DNA of 21,666 nt from a virus. Each line of letters begins with the position of its first letter. The first letter of the stretch is position 1. The notes beneath the pieces were generated by a model that was given only the letters and a program-made list of their open reading frames with translations, was not told the DNA's origin and searched no databases. The translations under genes and the position numbers were made by a program. The stretch spans positions 1 to 21,666 of the IMG/VR virus record IMGVR_UViG_3300046455_000286. The stretch is one strand, 5' to 3'. This document shows, in pieces, positions 1 through 6,511 of this stretch.

Positions 1-3000
1 AACGCCTGGACGGCGTGGTGACCGCCCATGGCCGCGACGTCCTCGCGGGTGAACACGTGCTCGTCCGGCATCAGGACCGCGTTGACGGAGTCCTTGCCCG
101 GACGGGATCCGGCGGTGTGCGGGACGGGGCCACCGGCTGCGAAGTGGGGGATCTTGTCGGTGTTGATCTTGCCCAGCGGGTTGTCCTGGTGGACGAAGCT
201 GGAGATCTTGTCCATGATCTTCCAGATGGCGTCATTCCAGACATACTTCGCAACCCAGTAGATCGGGGTACCAATCGCCTTCTTGACGTTGTCCCAGACC
301 TTCTGAATGCCCTTCCACGCCGAATCGAAGGCCTCAACCAGGCCCTTCTTCATCGTCGTTCCCCAGCCGGGGATGGTCTTGGTGAAGAACGTGCCCATCG
401 GGGAGAACACGTTGTTCTTGATGGCCCGCCACTTGTCCCCGATCCAGTCCTGGATGCTCTGGAACACCGGCTTGATGGAGCCCTGCCACAGGTTCCGCGC
501 CGCACCCGACACGGCGTCCCAGGCGGGCTTGAGGATGTGGTTGTTGACCCACTTGAAGCCGTTGGCCATCGCGCGCCAGCCGTCGCCGATCCAGCCGAAG
601 ACCGGACCCAGCGTGTGATCCCACACAGCCTTTCCTGCCGAGGCGAAGGCGTCCCAGGCAGGCTTCAGGATGTGGCCGACGACCCACTTGAAGCCCGTCC
701 CCAGGGCGTGCCAGCCGTCCGAGATCCAGCCCAGCACGGGCTTGATCCCGAACACCCACAGCGCCTTGATCGCGGCCTCGAACAGGATGAAGATGACCTT
801 GAAAATCGTTTCGTGGACCTTCCACCACACCTTGGCCACGGTCACGAACGCGTCACCGATGGCGACGAAGACCGGCTTGATGTAGCCCCACAGCCACGCG
901 GCCCCGGCGACGATGGCGCTCCAGACGCCCTTGATCGTCCCCCAGACCTTGGTCCAGTTGGCAGCGATCCAGGCGATGGCACCGATCGGGCCGAGCAGGA
1001 GCGCGAGCAGGCCGAACTTGCCCCGCAGGAACTCCACCGTGGCGTTGAAAGCAGTTTTGATCCCGCCCCACACCATGTGCCAAAGCTGCTGGAACCAGGT
1101 GGTCTTCGTCGCGATGATCACAATGACCGCGACCAGTGCCACGATGCCCGCGATGATCACACCGAGCGGGCTGAGACCCCACGCGATCGTCAGAGCGATC
1201 CAGGCCGTCTCCATGGCACCGATCACACCAACCAGGACGTCCCAGACCACCACGGCCGCGTTCCAGCCGATGATCGCCAGCTTCCACGCGATCATCGCGT
1301 CCGCGATCAGCCGGATCGTGCCCGGCGGCAGCGCGTTGACGATGTCCACGATGGCCTTGCTGGTGATCCCGATGACCGGGGCCAGCGCGACCGCCACATC
1401 GGCGATCGACTGGAAGATCTCGCCGAAAGCCTTGATCGCAGCAGGCTGGACCTGGCCGACCGCGTCCGCGATACCGCCGATGACCTTCGCGAGAGCGTCA
1501 CCGTTGGTCTGGCCGGTGCCGGAGAGGATGTCCCAGACGTGCTGTGTCAGCCTCACCAGACCGGACAGGATCGGCCGGACCTGCGCCCAGGCCCGCTTCA
1601 CGGACTCCTTGAAGCGCTCGGCGCCGCCGTTCTTGCCCCACTTGTCGGCGGCCTTCCCGACGTGCCCGATGTACTCGGACATCTTCAGCGCCCACGGACC
1701 GAACGCCCGGATGATCGCGCCGCCTGCCGTGAGGAAGCCCTTGAACCCGCCGATGGTGTTCTTGAGGATCGGAACGCCGTACGTCTGCAAGAACGTGACG
1801 AACCGGGTCAGGCCGTCCCCGCTCATCCAGTTCTTGAGAGAGTCGGCCACGTCCTGGACGACCGGCGCCAAGTCCTTGACCAGCGGAATGAACTTGGGCA
1901 GGGCGGCAGCAGCGCCCTGGATGACCGTGGTCACCGGGGCCAGCGTGTACTTGCTGGTCGCGCCGATGAACGACTGCCAGGCACCCTTCGTCTGCTCGAT
2001 GGAGGCGTTGAACTTCTTCTCCGCCGGGGTGAGGTCGTCAATGGCCTTCTTGTGGGCCTTCTCCGCCTCCGTGACGTCCTTCAGCGCCTTCTTGTACGCC
2101 TCGGTACCCGCCGTGGTCCCGGCGAGGCGTTCCTGGGCCTTCTCCAGGGCGATCTGGGTCAGGTCGACGGCCTTCGCGTGGGCTGTGGCCTGCTTGACCG
2201 CACCCACGGTGGCCATGCCGTAGATGCCCAGCGCACCACCAGCCGCGACACCGAACGAGGCCACGGCTGCTGTCGCGCCGCCCAGCAGGGTCGTCAGTGC
2301 GGGGAGCTGCGGGAGAACCGAGGCGATGAGCCCTGGAAGGCTGACAAGCGCCCCCAGGTGCAGATTGAGGGGGTCCTTGACCTTCCGGATACGGCGACGG
2401 TCACCGTCGTCATCGTCGTCCGGGTCGCCGTCACCGAGGTCCGGTACATGCGGCGCATCCGGATCCGGGTCCGGGTCGTTGTTGCTCGGACTCACCCGGG
2501 GACGGGGACCGCCGCCGGTCGTGTTGGTCCGGATCGTGATCGGCGCGGCTGCGGCGGCCCGAAGGGCGGCGAGAGAGGCAGCGGCGGCGGCCGTGTCCAC
2601 GTCGGCGTGAATCGTGATCGTCCGCATGTTCATCGCGGTGATCTCGGCGTCTAACAGAGCGAGTGTGGCGCGGGCGGCAGTGTCATCGATCTGGGCACGG
2701 ATGTTGATCGACGTGGCGTTTAATCGGTCTGCCTGGCCCTGTAACGCGGTGAGCTGGGTGGCTAAGCTGTCGTAGCCCGATAACGCTGCCGTCACGGAGA
2801 TGTTCCGTAAGCTGGCTAACTCGTCCTTTAACGCACGGAGTTTGGCCTTGGCCTCCGTGTCGTCCAGGTCGATCTTCGGGCTGTACTTCGTCTTCTGGAA
2901 CTCTTCGGCGTCCTTCTTTGCCTGGTTGAGTTCCCGGTTGAAGTCGGACCGGTCCAGCTTGAGGGACGCCTCGATCGAACCGGCATTGTAAGCTCCCGCC

Positions 3001-3002
3001 AC
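1..3002 (-). CDS. Tape measure protein (3' end outside window)
   Basis: About 1000 residues are visible and the frame is still open at the left edge. The protein sets tail length inside the tail tube and usually helps DNA enter the host. The start is GTG at 3002-3000: an AAAGG ribosome site lies 8 nt upstream and an in-frame TGA at 3017-3015 excludes a longer start. In order: a charged helical N-terminus (residues 1-165), an Asp/Pro-rich acidic spacer (about 172-203), a hydrophobic Ala/Gly/Leu block (about 215-278), an Ala/Lys helical stretch, a second strongly hydrophobic membrane-type block (about 568-638), Trp/Phe/Lys-rich tandem repeats of about 46 residues (about 742-822), and a C-terminal 'HFAAGGPV...PGKDSV...PDEHVFTREDV' segment typical of actinophage tape measures. 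It follows the chaperone genes, as in most siphoviruses. Eight TTA leucine codons cluster at residues 58-117. Confidence 0.9.
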   Translation of the reverse strand, partial: MAGAYNAGSIEASLKLDRSDFNRELNQAKKDAEEFQKTKYSPKIDLDDTEAKAKLRALKDELASLRNISVTAALSGYDSLATQLTALQGQADRLNATSINIRAQIDDTAARATLALLDAEITAMNMRTITIHADVDTAAAAASLAALRAAAAAPITIRTNTTGGGPRPRVSPSNNDPDPDPDAPHVPDLGDGDPDDDDDGDRRRIRKVKDPLNLHLGALVSLPGLIASVLPQLPALTTLLGGATAAVASFGVAAGGALGIYGMATVGAVKQATAHAKAVDLTQIALEKAQERLAGTTAGTEAYKKALKDVTEAEKAHKKAIDDLTPAEKKFNASIEQTKGAWQSFIGATSKYTLAPVTTVIQGAAAALPKFIPLVKDLAPVVQDVADSLKNWMSGDGLTRFVTFLQTYGVPILKNTIGGFKGFLTAGGAIIRAFGPWALKMSEYIGHVGKAADKWGKNGGAERFKESVKRAWAQVRPILSGLVRLTQHVWDILSGTGQTNGDALAKVIGGIADAVGQVQPAAIKAFGEIFQSIADVAVALAPVIGITSKAIVDIVNALPPGTIRLIADAMIAWKLAIIGWNAAVVVWDVLVGVIGAMETAWIALTIAWGLSPLGVIIAGIVALVAVIVIIATKTTWFQQLWHMVWGGIKTAFNATVEFLRGKFGLLALLLGPIGAIAWIAANWTKVWGTIKGVWSAIVAGAAWLWGYIKPVFVAIGDAFVTVAKVWWKVHETIFKVIFILFEAAIKALWVFGIKPVLGWISDGWHALGTGFKWVVGHILKPAWDAFASAGKAVWDHTLGPVFGWIGDGWRAMANGFKWVNNHILKPAWDAVSGAARNLWQGSIKPVFQSIQDWIGDKWRAIKNNVFSPMGTFFTKTIPGWGTTMKKGLVEAFDSAWKGIQKVWDNVKKAIGTPIYWVAKYVWNDAIWKIMDKISSFVHQDNPLGKINTDKIPHFAAGGPVPHTAGSRPGKDSVNAVLMPDEHVFTREDVAAMGGHHAVQA

Positions 3003-3095
3003 TGGCCCGACCTTTCATCACCCTCGTGTACAGCATTGCGTTGCGGATTCCAAGATTACCTGCTAAAAGGGGCGATTAGCCATAGCCTAAAACGC

Positions 3096-3133
3096 TCGTG
3101 GGGCCGAAGCCTTTTACGGCTCCGGCCCCACGA
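3096..3133 (-). terminator. Hairpin between tail chaperones and tape measure
   Basis: Inverted repeat TCGTGGGGCCG/CGGCCCCACGA (11 bp), one mismatch, then a 4-bp AGCC/GGCT inner stem with a 6-nt loop. Read leftward, the stem is followed by GCGTTTTAGG, a short T-tract, so it resembles a leftward intrinsic terminator or attenuator. Read rightward there is no T-tract. It sits in the 156-bp gap between the chaperone stop (3159) and the tape measure start (3002), the largest gap in the tail module. Confidence 0.6.
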
Positions 3134-3138
3134 TCTCC

Positions 3139-3152
3139 ACCCGGCACGGCGA
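3139..3152 (+). repeat. Intergenic 14-mer ACCCGGCACGGCGA, copy 1
   Basis: An exact 14-nt sequence that also occurs on the minus strand at 6479-6492 and 20576-20589. This copy is in the opposite orientation to the other two. It lies between the chaperone stop codon and the 3096-3133 hairpin. All three copies are in non-coding gaps. The function is unknown; a protein-binding site is one possibility. Confidence 0.5.
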
Positions 3153-3158
3153 GTCTTT

Positions 3159-3811
3159 TTAGGTCCCGGGAGGCATGTCGTCCCAACTGGTCAGTTCCTG
3201 TGGCTCTGACCCGCCGGAATCGCCGTCCTCGTTGTACTCCGGGTCCTCGTTTAGCTGTTCGATGTACATCCGCTGGTCGTGCCAGGGCATGTCATCCCAT
3301 TCGCGCCGGGTGATATGGAAGATTTTCAGCACCGTGTAATACAGACGGCGCTGTTCCTCTCCCCCGGTCAGGCCGTCGTAGCGCCCGTCAATTTTCCCGG
3401 GTTGAACTGCTCCTGGAGCCACTTCGAGAAGAGCACCTTGTGGCGCCACGGGAGCTGGGCCAGGGTCTCCACGGACGGGGTGTTCTTGCAGAGCTTGGCG
3501 GTCAGCGCGTCCATGCGCTTCTCCAGCTCCTCAGCGCGCTCGGAGACGCGCTCCAGGTCTTCACCCGATAACTCCTCGGGGTCGAGATCCTGGACGTCCT
3601 TGTACTCGTTGATGACCGCCATCACGGCCCGGCGGTAGCCCGCCATGGCCTGCTGGCTGGGCTCGGGAACGGTGCCCGTCGCCTCGGGGCCCTCCACGAA
3701 GCCGGTGAAGTCGTAGTCGAGGGGTTCGACCGCCGTACTTGCCTTGAAACCTGCCATGGCGTTGTAGTCCTTCTCGCTGTGCCGGGTGAATAGTTCGATC
3801 TGAGGGATCAC
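3159..3811 (-). CDS. Tail assembly chaperone, long -1 frameshift product
   Basis: A 217-residue fusion made by a -1 ribosomal frameshift: 140 codons of the short chaperone frame (3811-3392), then base 3392 is read again and translation continues for 77 codons to TAA at 3161-3159. The downstream frame has no convincing start of its own; its first ATG (3449) lies inside the upstream gene and has no clear ribosome site. The appended part is acidic and aromatic (RRLYYTVLKIFHITRREWDD, then DPEYNEDGDSGGSEPQE), as in gpGT-type chaperones that bridge tape measure and major tail protein during assembly. Location directly before the tape measure gene and after the major tail gene is the classic one. 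The efficiency of the shift cannot be judged from sequence. Confidence 0.85.
3368..3811 (-). CDS. Tail assembly chaperone, short product (gpG-like)
   Basis: A 147-residue protein with GTG start at 3811, 7 bp after the major tail protein stop. It is expected to coat the tape measure protein during tail assembly and to be absent from the finished virion. The middle is acidic and helical (EYKDVQDLDPEELSGEDLER, then a heptad-like ELEKRMDALTAKL). The start is uncertain: AGGGG lies only 4 nt before the GTG, while an ATG at 3757 (protein beginning MAGFKASTAVEP) has AAGGA 10 nt upstream and would shorten the protein by 18 residues. The identification rests on position, composition and the canonical slippery site near its 3' end. 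Confidence 0.85.
   Translation of the reverse strand: MIPQIELFTRHSEKDYNAMAGFKASTAVEPLDYDFTGFVEGPEATGTVPEPSQQAMAGYRRAVMAVINEYKDVQDLDPEELSGEDLERVSERAEELEKRMDALTAKLCKNTPSVETLAQLPWRHKVLFSKWLQEQFNPGKLTGATTA
3392..3398 (-). promoter_or_regulatory. Programmed -1 frameshift site GGGAAAA
   Basis: Heptamer read in the zero frame as xxG GGA AAA, the X XXY YYZ arrangement for a -1 slip, inside codons for N-P-G-K. After the slip the next codon is ATT and the second chaperone frame opens. GGGAAAA is a known slippery site in actinophage tail chaperone genes. The zero-frame stop follows 21 nt downstream, at 3370-3368. Confidence 0.85.
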
Positions 3812-3818
3812 GTGGCCC

Positions 3819-4415
3819 CTACGGAAGCGCGGCGGCTACCATTTCCTGGATCTTGACGTCGGCCGGGGCGCAGGTGCCTTCGAACTGGAAGGAGTACATG
3901 CGCTTCTCGTTGGCCCTGCGGAACGAGGTGTCCACGTTGGTGCCGACGACGCCCATCGGGATGAGGTACCGGCGCCAGAAGCCCTGAACGTTGATGGTCT
4001 CCAGGCCGATCGCCCAGTAGTTCAGGTTGTCCTGGAGCGTCAGGGTCTGGTAGCCCGGGATGCCGGACGCTGCGGCGGTGGTGACGAGACTGCCGCCGCC
4101 GTAGGCCCACAGGGCGTGCTGGAGGTTGTCCTCCGCGAGGTCGCCCGTGACCTGGTAGCTGTGGCTGTCGGCGATGACGAGAGCCGGGGTCGACTGCTCC
4201 TCGATGGAGATCGTCTTGGTGGACGTGCCGACCTGGAGCTTCCAGCCCTGGTCGGTGGCGCCGAGGTTCTGCCAGTTGCCGCCCCAGTCCGCGCCCTTGG
4301 TGACGGTGACCGCCGGTAACTGGGCCGGAATGAGGGCGTCGTACGGCTGGATCCAGGCACTCGCGACGCCGACGACGACGTTCTTCGGGTTTACTGCTCC
4401 GGGCGTAGTAATCAC
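3819..4415 (-). CDS. Major tail protein
   Basis: A 198-residue protein expected to stack as the tail-tube subunit. It is rich in beta-type sequence and small residues. It begins with a flexible segment followed by NVVVGVASAWIQPYDALIPA, and its C-terminal part (FWRRYLIPMGVVGTNVDTSF... MYSFQFEGTCAP) fits tube proteins of actinophages. Size and position between the neck genes and the frameshifted chaperones support the call. The start is GTG at 4415; no longer start is visible. The ribosome site is poor: GGGA is only 1 nt from the GTG, and GGGGAG is 14 nt away. The gene has its own strong promoter-like sequence at 4514-4542, suggesting separate high-level expression, and 97 nt of untranslated leader follow its -10 box. 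Confidence 0.85.
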   Translation of the reverse strand: MITTPGAVNPKNVVVGVASAWIQPYDALIPAQLPAVTVTKGADWGGNWQNLGATDQGWKLQVGTSTKTISIEEQSTPALVIADSHSYQVTGDLAEDNLQHALWAYGGGSLVTTAAASGIPGYQTLTLQDNLNYWAIGLETINVQGFWRRYLIPMGVVGTNVDTSFRRANEKRMYSFQFEGTCAPADVKIQEMVAAALP

Positions 4416-4509
4416 TTCCCTAAATAGCTCTCCCCGGCTACCCGGAAAAGAGTCGTTTTTCTGGTCCGTGTTGGTCGGCCTTACGCCCGGACCTTAAAAG
4501 CCTGCCAGT

Positions 4510-4540
4510 GGCAAGTATAAAGTCCTGAGTGATACTTGCC
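4510..4540. repeat. Inverted repeat GGCAAGTAT-N13-ATACTTGCC
   Basis: Perfect 9-bp arms at 4510-4518 and 4532-4540, extendable with one bulge through CAGT and AACTG on the outside (4506-4545). The arms overlap the -10 and -35 boxes of the leftward promoter described at 4514-4542. This is the layout expected of an operator for a dimeric repressor. A transcript hairpin is the alternative, but no T-tract follows closely. Confidence 0.6.
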
Positions 4541-4542
4541 AA
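4514..4542 (-). promoter_or_regulatory. Near-consensus sigma-70-type promoter for the major tail gene
   Basis: On the minus strand TTGGCA (4542-4537) is followed after exactly 17 nt by TATACT (4519-4514), each one base from the TTGACA and TATAAT consensus. It is the best promoter-like sequence I found in the window. It lies in the 136-bp gap before the major tail protein start. The plus strand of the same site reads GTGGCA-17-GATACT, a weaker rightward version arising from the symmetry. Confidence 0.7.
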
Positions 4543-4552
4543 CTGTCGGAAT

Positions 4553-4795
4553 TTACGGGGTTTCGCGGTACCTGATGCCGTACTTCAGGCACATCATGCG
4601 CACGACGTCCGCGTCCGCAGGCTTGTAGGCCGTGCCTCCCTGAACCAGGTCGGGGAGGCCGATGTTCCCCAGCTCGAACCGGGTGTTCGGCTGGTTCAGG
4701 TAGAGGTAGACCAGCGCCGCCGGGGCCGACTCCACTTCCGGGGTCGCCGCCTTCCGGACCGGAGCCTTTTCCGTAGGTGCCTTTTCGTCTGCCAT
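4553..4795 (-). CDS. Small protein of the neck/tail junction region, unknown function
   Basis: An 80-residue protein that I do not recognise. The ATG at 4795 has AAGGA 6 nt upstream, and the start lies 9 bp after the tail terminator stop codon, so the two genes are likely co-transcribed. The first 25 residues are disordered in character (Lys, Ala, Pro, Glu). The rest is compact (ALVYLYLNQPNTRFELGNIG, then DADVVRMMCLKYGIRYRETP) and looks like a small folded domain. The position between the tail terminator and the major tail protein suggests a minor role in tail completion or assembly, but this is inference from place alone. Confidence 0.65.
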   Translation of the reverse strand: MADEKAPTEKAPVRKAATPEVESAPAALVYLYLNQPNTRFELGNIGLPDLVQGGTAYKPADADVVRMMCLKYGIRYRETP

Positions 4796-4804
4796 GAGGA
4801 GTCC

Positions 4805-5245
4805 TTAGCTCTCGTAGATTCCGGATTCAGCTTCGACCACGTACATGGCCAGGAATGACGGCCGGTTGGCGTTGTCCAGAGGCTGCCCGGAGGGGCTGCC
4901 CTGCGGCGTGGAGCCGAACCGGGAGATGTAAATGACCTGCTCTCCGCCAATGATAGGGCGGCCAGCGTTCATTATCACCTTGTCGATAGCGCGGGCTATT
5001 TGCTCTGTCTCGGAAAAGACAGCATTCCAGGTAGCTGAATTGAGCCCCAGGCGTCCGATGGTCTTCACCTGGAAGACACGGGCCTCGATGCACCCGTCGA
5101 CCAGCATGCCGCCCCCGGGGACCGGGGTGACCACGAGATACTTCCGGGGTTCCGACGGCGGCCCCTGAGGGCCCTGGTAGATGACCGGAGGGTCATCGCC
5201 GAGGTCTTGCTCCCCCAGCCAGGTCATGAAGTCAGAAGTCAGCAT
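4805..5245 (-). CDS. Tail terminator protein (putative)
   Basis: A 146-residue protein. Tail terminators cap the tube when it reaches length and provide the head-binding face. The sequence has an N-terminal helix (LTSDFMTWLGEQDLGDDPP), a central beta region with a PGGGMLVDG turn and EARVFQVKTIGR strand, a helix of the type ETEQIARAIDKVIMNAG, and a C-terminal strand (PSFLAMYVVEAES). This order matches the small alpha/beta fold of lambda U-like proteins. The start at 5245 overlaps the upstream gene by 14 bp, which indicates translational coupling. An in-frame ATG six codons later is an alternative. Location just before the tail tube genes supports the role. Confidence 0.65.
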   Translation of the reverse strand: MLTSDFMTWLGEQDLGDDPPVIYQGPQGPPSEPRKYLVVTPVPGGGMLVDGCIEARVFQVKTIGRLGLNSATWNAVFSETEQIARAIDKVIMNAGRPIIGGEQVIYISRFGSTPQGSPSGQPLDNANRPSFLAMYVVEAESGIYES

Positions 5246-5681
5246 CGAAGATCCCCAGCGCCTTCAGTGCCTGCTTGGCCTTCAGCTCTTCCTCGGACAG
5301 GCGGTGAACGTTCGGCGCCCGGTGGTAGACCTGGTTGTCTCCGTCCATCACCTCGGGGGATCCGGAGGCGCGCAGGTCGTGGAACTCGCGCGGGGCCAGC
5401 TCGTAGTACTCCGAGTTGAGGTCTTCCATGCCTTCGGCCATCGCGTTGTTCATGGCGTCGCGGCCGTCCAGGACGGCGCCGGAGAGCTTGTGCAGGATGT
5501 CGGGGTTCTTGTTCAGCAGCGCCGAGGCCAGCGCCAGCGCGATACCGCCCCGGGGGTGATTGAAGTCCAGGCCCGTTTCCTGGTACTTGGCGTAGACCTG
5601 GTCGACGGTGAGAGACCCCGTCAGATCGGTCTCCGTGGCCGCCAGAAGCTCTTCCACCTTCTCGCCGAAGGAGCCGCCCAT
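5232..5681 (-). CDS. HK97 gp10-like neck / head-tail joining protein (putative)
   Basis: A 149-residue protein. I chose the ATG at 5681, which overlaps the stop codon of the upstream gene (TGATG), a standard coupling arrangement; GTG codons at 5690 and 5684 give slightly longer versions. The N-terminal half is helical (GEKVEELLAATETDLTG... ALALASALLNKN). The central segment 'YYELAPREFHDLRASGSPEV' resembles the conserved helix-to-beta stretch of gp10-like proteins, which carry a similar AP...LRxS pattern. The C-terminus is a charged helix. The protein lies between the DUF1320-type adaptor and the tail terminator, where stopper and gp10-type neck proteins are encoded. Stopper is the main alternative assignment. 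Confidence 0.55.
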   Translation of the reverse strand: MGGSFGEKVEELLAATETDLTGSLTVDQVYAKYQETGLDFNHPRGGIALALASALLNKNPDILHKLSGAVLDGRDAMNNAMAEGMEDLNSEYYELAPREFHDLRASGSPEVMDGDNQVYHRAPNVHRLSEEELKAKQALKALGIFDADF

Positions 5682-6136
5682 CACGACCACCAGGTCCGGA
5701 TCAGGTCGAAGTCCTCGGTGGAGAACAGTTGCCCGTCGTACTGGTTCACCACGGCCGGGTTGTCGGTGCGCTGCTGCGCGCCCGCGCCGGGCAGGGACAG
5801 CATGATCTCCCCGGTGCGGATCTTCTCCAGGGTGTTCATGGCGCTCTGGGCCTTCACCTGGACCGGGTGGGTGGGCTGGAGGGGAATGCTTCCCAGGTAG
5901 GTGATGGTGGCGTACGAGGCCGCCAGGTCCCGGGAGATCATGCGGACGATCGGCGGGATGGTGTCCGCGTCGATCGGCAGTGCGTAGCGGGCTGTCAGGT
6001 AGCCGTCGATCAGAGCGTCGGCTTCATCGATCTTGTCCTGGATGTCCCCGTCCGCCATGGATGCGGCGGACGTGGGGTCCAGCAGGCCGCCAGCGGCGAG
6101 GGCCGTACGGACGCTTACCAGTGTGGAATACGACAT
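5681..6136 (-). CDS. Head-tail adaptor, DUF1320 / Mu gp36-like
   Basis: A 151-residue protein. It carries the hallmark pattern of the DUF1320 family: an N-terminal helix, then 'DKIDEADALIDGYLTARYALP' in which IDGYLxxRYxLP is diagnostic, followed by 'PPIVRMISRDLAASYATITY' and a C-terminal helix with TLEKIRTGEIML. The family forms a ring that binds the portal and begins the neck. The ATG at 6136 has a strong GGGGAGGG ribosome site 5 nt upstream. The gene follows the capsid genes and precedes the gp10-like and terminator genes, with a 1-nt overlap to the next gene. The C-terminus ends in WWS. Confidence 0.8.
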   Translation of the reverse strand: MSYSTLVSVRTALAAGGLLDPTSAASMADGDIQDKIDEADALIDGYLTARYALPIDADTIPPIVRMISRDLAASYATITYLGSIPLQPTHPVQVKAQSAMNTLEKIRTGEIMLSLPGAGAQQRTDNPAVVNQYDGQLFSTEDFDLIRTWWS

Positions 6137-6160
6137 TACGGCCCTCCCCTCTCGCTGGTA

Positions 6161-6451
6161 CTACTCGGCGGACTTGGCCGGACGGCCCGGACGACGCGCA
6201 GGCGCCTTGGGCTCCTCCGGGACTTCCGGCTCCTTGGGCTCCTCCGGGACCTCCGGGGTCTCCGGAGCCTCCTCGGACTCGCCCGCGACCACGATGACCC
6301 CCACGCCGTTGCGGACGTGGTACTCCGCCGTCGACTTGGGGAGATCGATCTCCTCGCCGGTCTGGATCGGAAGCAGGCTGACGCCCCGGTCCGGGTGGAA
6401 GATCGACGTGTTCGACCGGGTGACCCGGAAACGAACGTTCTCTTCTGCCAT
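6161..6451 (-). CDS. Small protein with Pro/Glu repeats and an AT-hook-like tail
   Basis: A 96-residue protein of unknown function. Residues 1-57 look like a small beta-type domain (VRFRVTRSNTSIFHP, then a YHVRNGVGVIVV strand). Residues 58-84 are Pro/Glu/Lys-rich with a tandem PEVPEEPK unit, encoded by a 27-nt direct repeat (6205-6229 and 6232-6256, one mismatch). The C-terminus ARRPGRPAKSAE contains the RPGRP core of an AT-hook, a minor-groove DNA-binding motif. Small proteins at this place between capsid and adaptor genes are common in actinophages. Binding DNA near the portal is possible but speculative. GAAGGAG lies 11 nt before the ATG. Confidence 0.7.
   Translation of the reverse strand: MAEENVRFRVTRSNTSIFHPDRGVSLLPIQTGEEIDLPKSTAEYHVRNGVGVIVVAGESEEAPETPEVPEEPKEPEVPEEPKAPARRPGRPAKSAE
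6205..6256. repeat. 27-nt tandem direct repeat inside the 96-aa gene
   Basis: CCTTGGGCTCCTCCGGGAC(T/C)TCCGG occurs at 6205-6229 and 6232-6256 with a single mismatch. It encodes the repeated PEVPEEPKE unit. The near identity at DNA level suggests a recent slippage duplication. Confidence 0.7.
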
Positions 6452-6478
6452 GACTGTCTGGACTCCTTCTCTGCTGGT

Positions 6479-6492
6479 TCGCCGTGCCGGGT
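6479..6492 (-). repeat. Intergenic 14-mer ACCCGGCACGGCGA, copy 2
   Basis: Exact copy of the sequence at 3139-3152 (other strand) and 20576-20589 (same strand). It lies in the 60-bp gap between the major capsid stop codon and the 96-aa gene, upstream of that gene's ribosome site and pointing in the direction of transcription. Confidence 0.5.
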
Positions 6493-6511
6493 TCGGACTG
6501 TCCGCTGTGGG

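Noticed and set aside
103-109. Short VxLSQPM-type motifs of the 384-aa protein considered as intein junctions (positions are protein residues)
   Set aside because: No Cys/Ser start with His-Asn end, and no intein blocks between the two motifs; the enclosed sequence is a plain basic helix.
15-2654. Rightward open frame of 879 codons
   Set aside because: It is antisense to the tape measure gene, whose minus-strand product has clear tape measure features and a ribosome site. The rightward product is Arg/Asp/Gly-biased as expected from the complement of GC-rich codons.
2683-3036. Leftward 117-codon frame overlapping the tape measure start
   Set aside because: It is in another frame and overlaps the first 107 codons of the tape measure, whose GTG start has a proper ribosome site and an upstream stop. 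The product shows no protein-like pattern.
3159-3449. Second chaperone frame as an independent gene
   Set aside because: Its first ATG is inside the upstream gene without a good ribosome site, and the GGGAAAA slip explains the frame.
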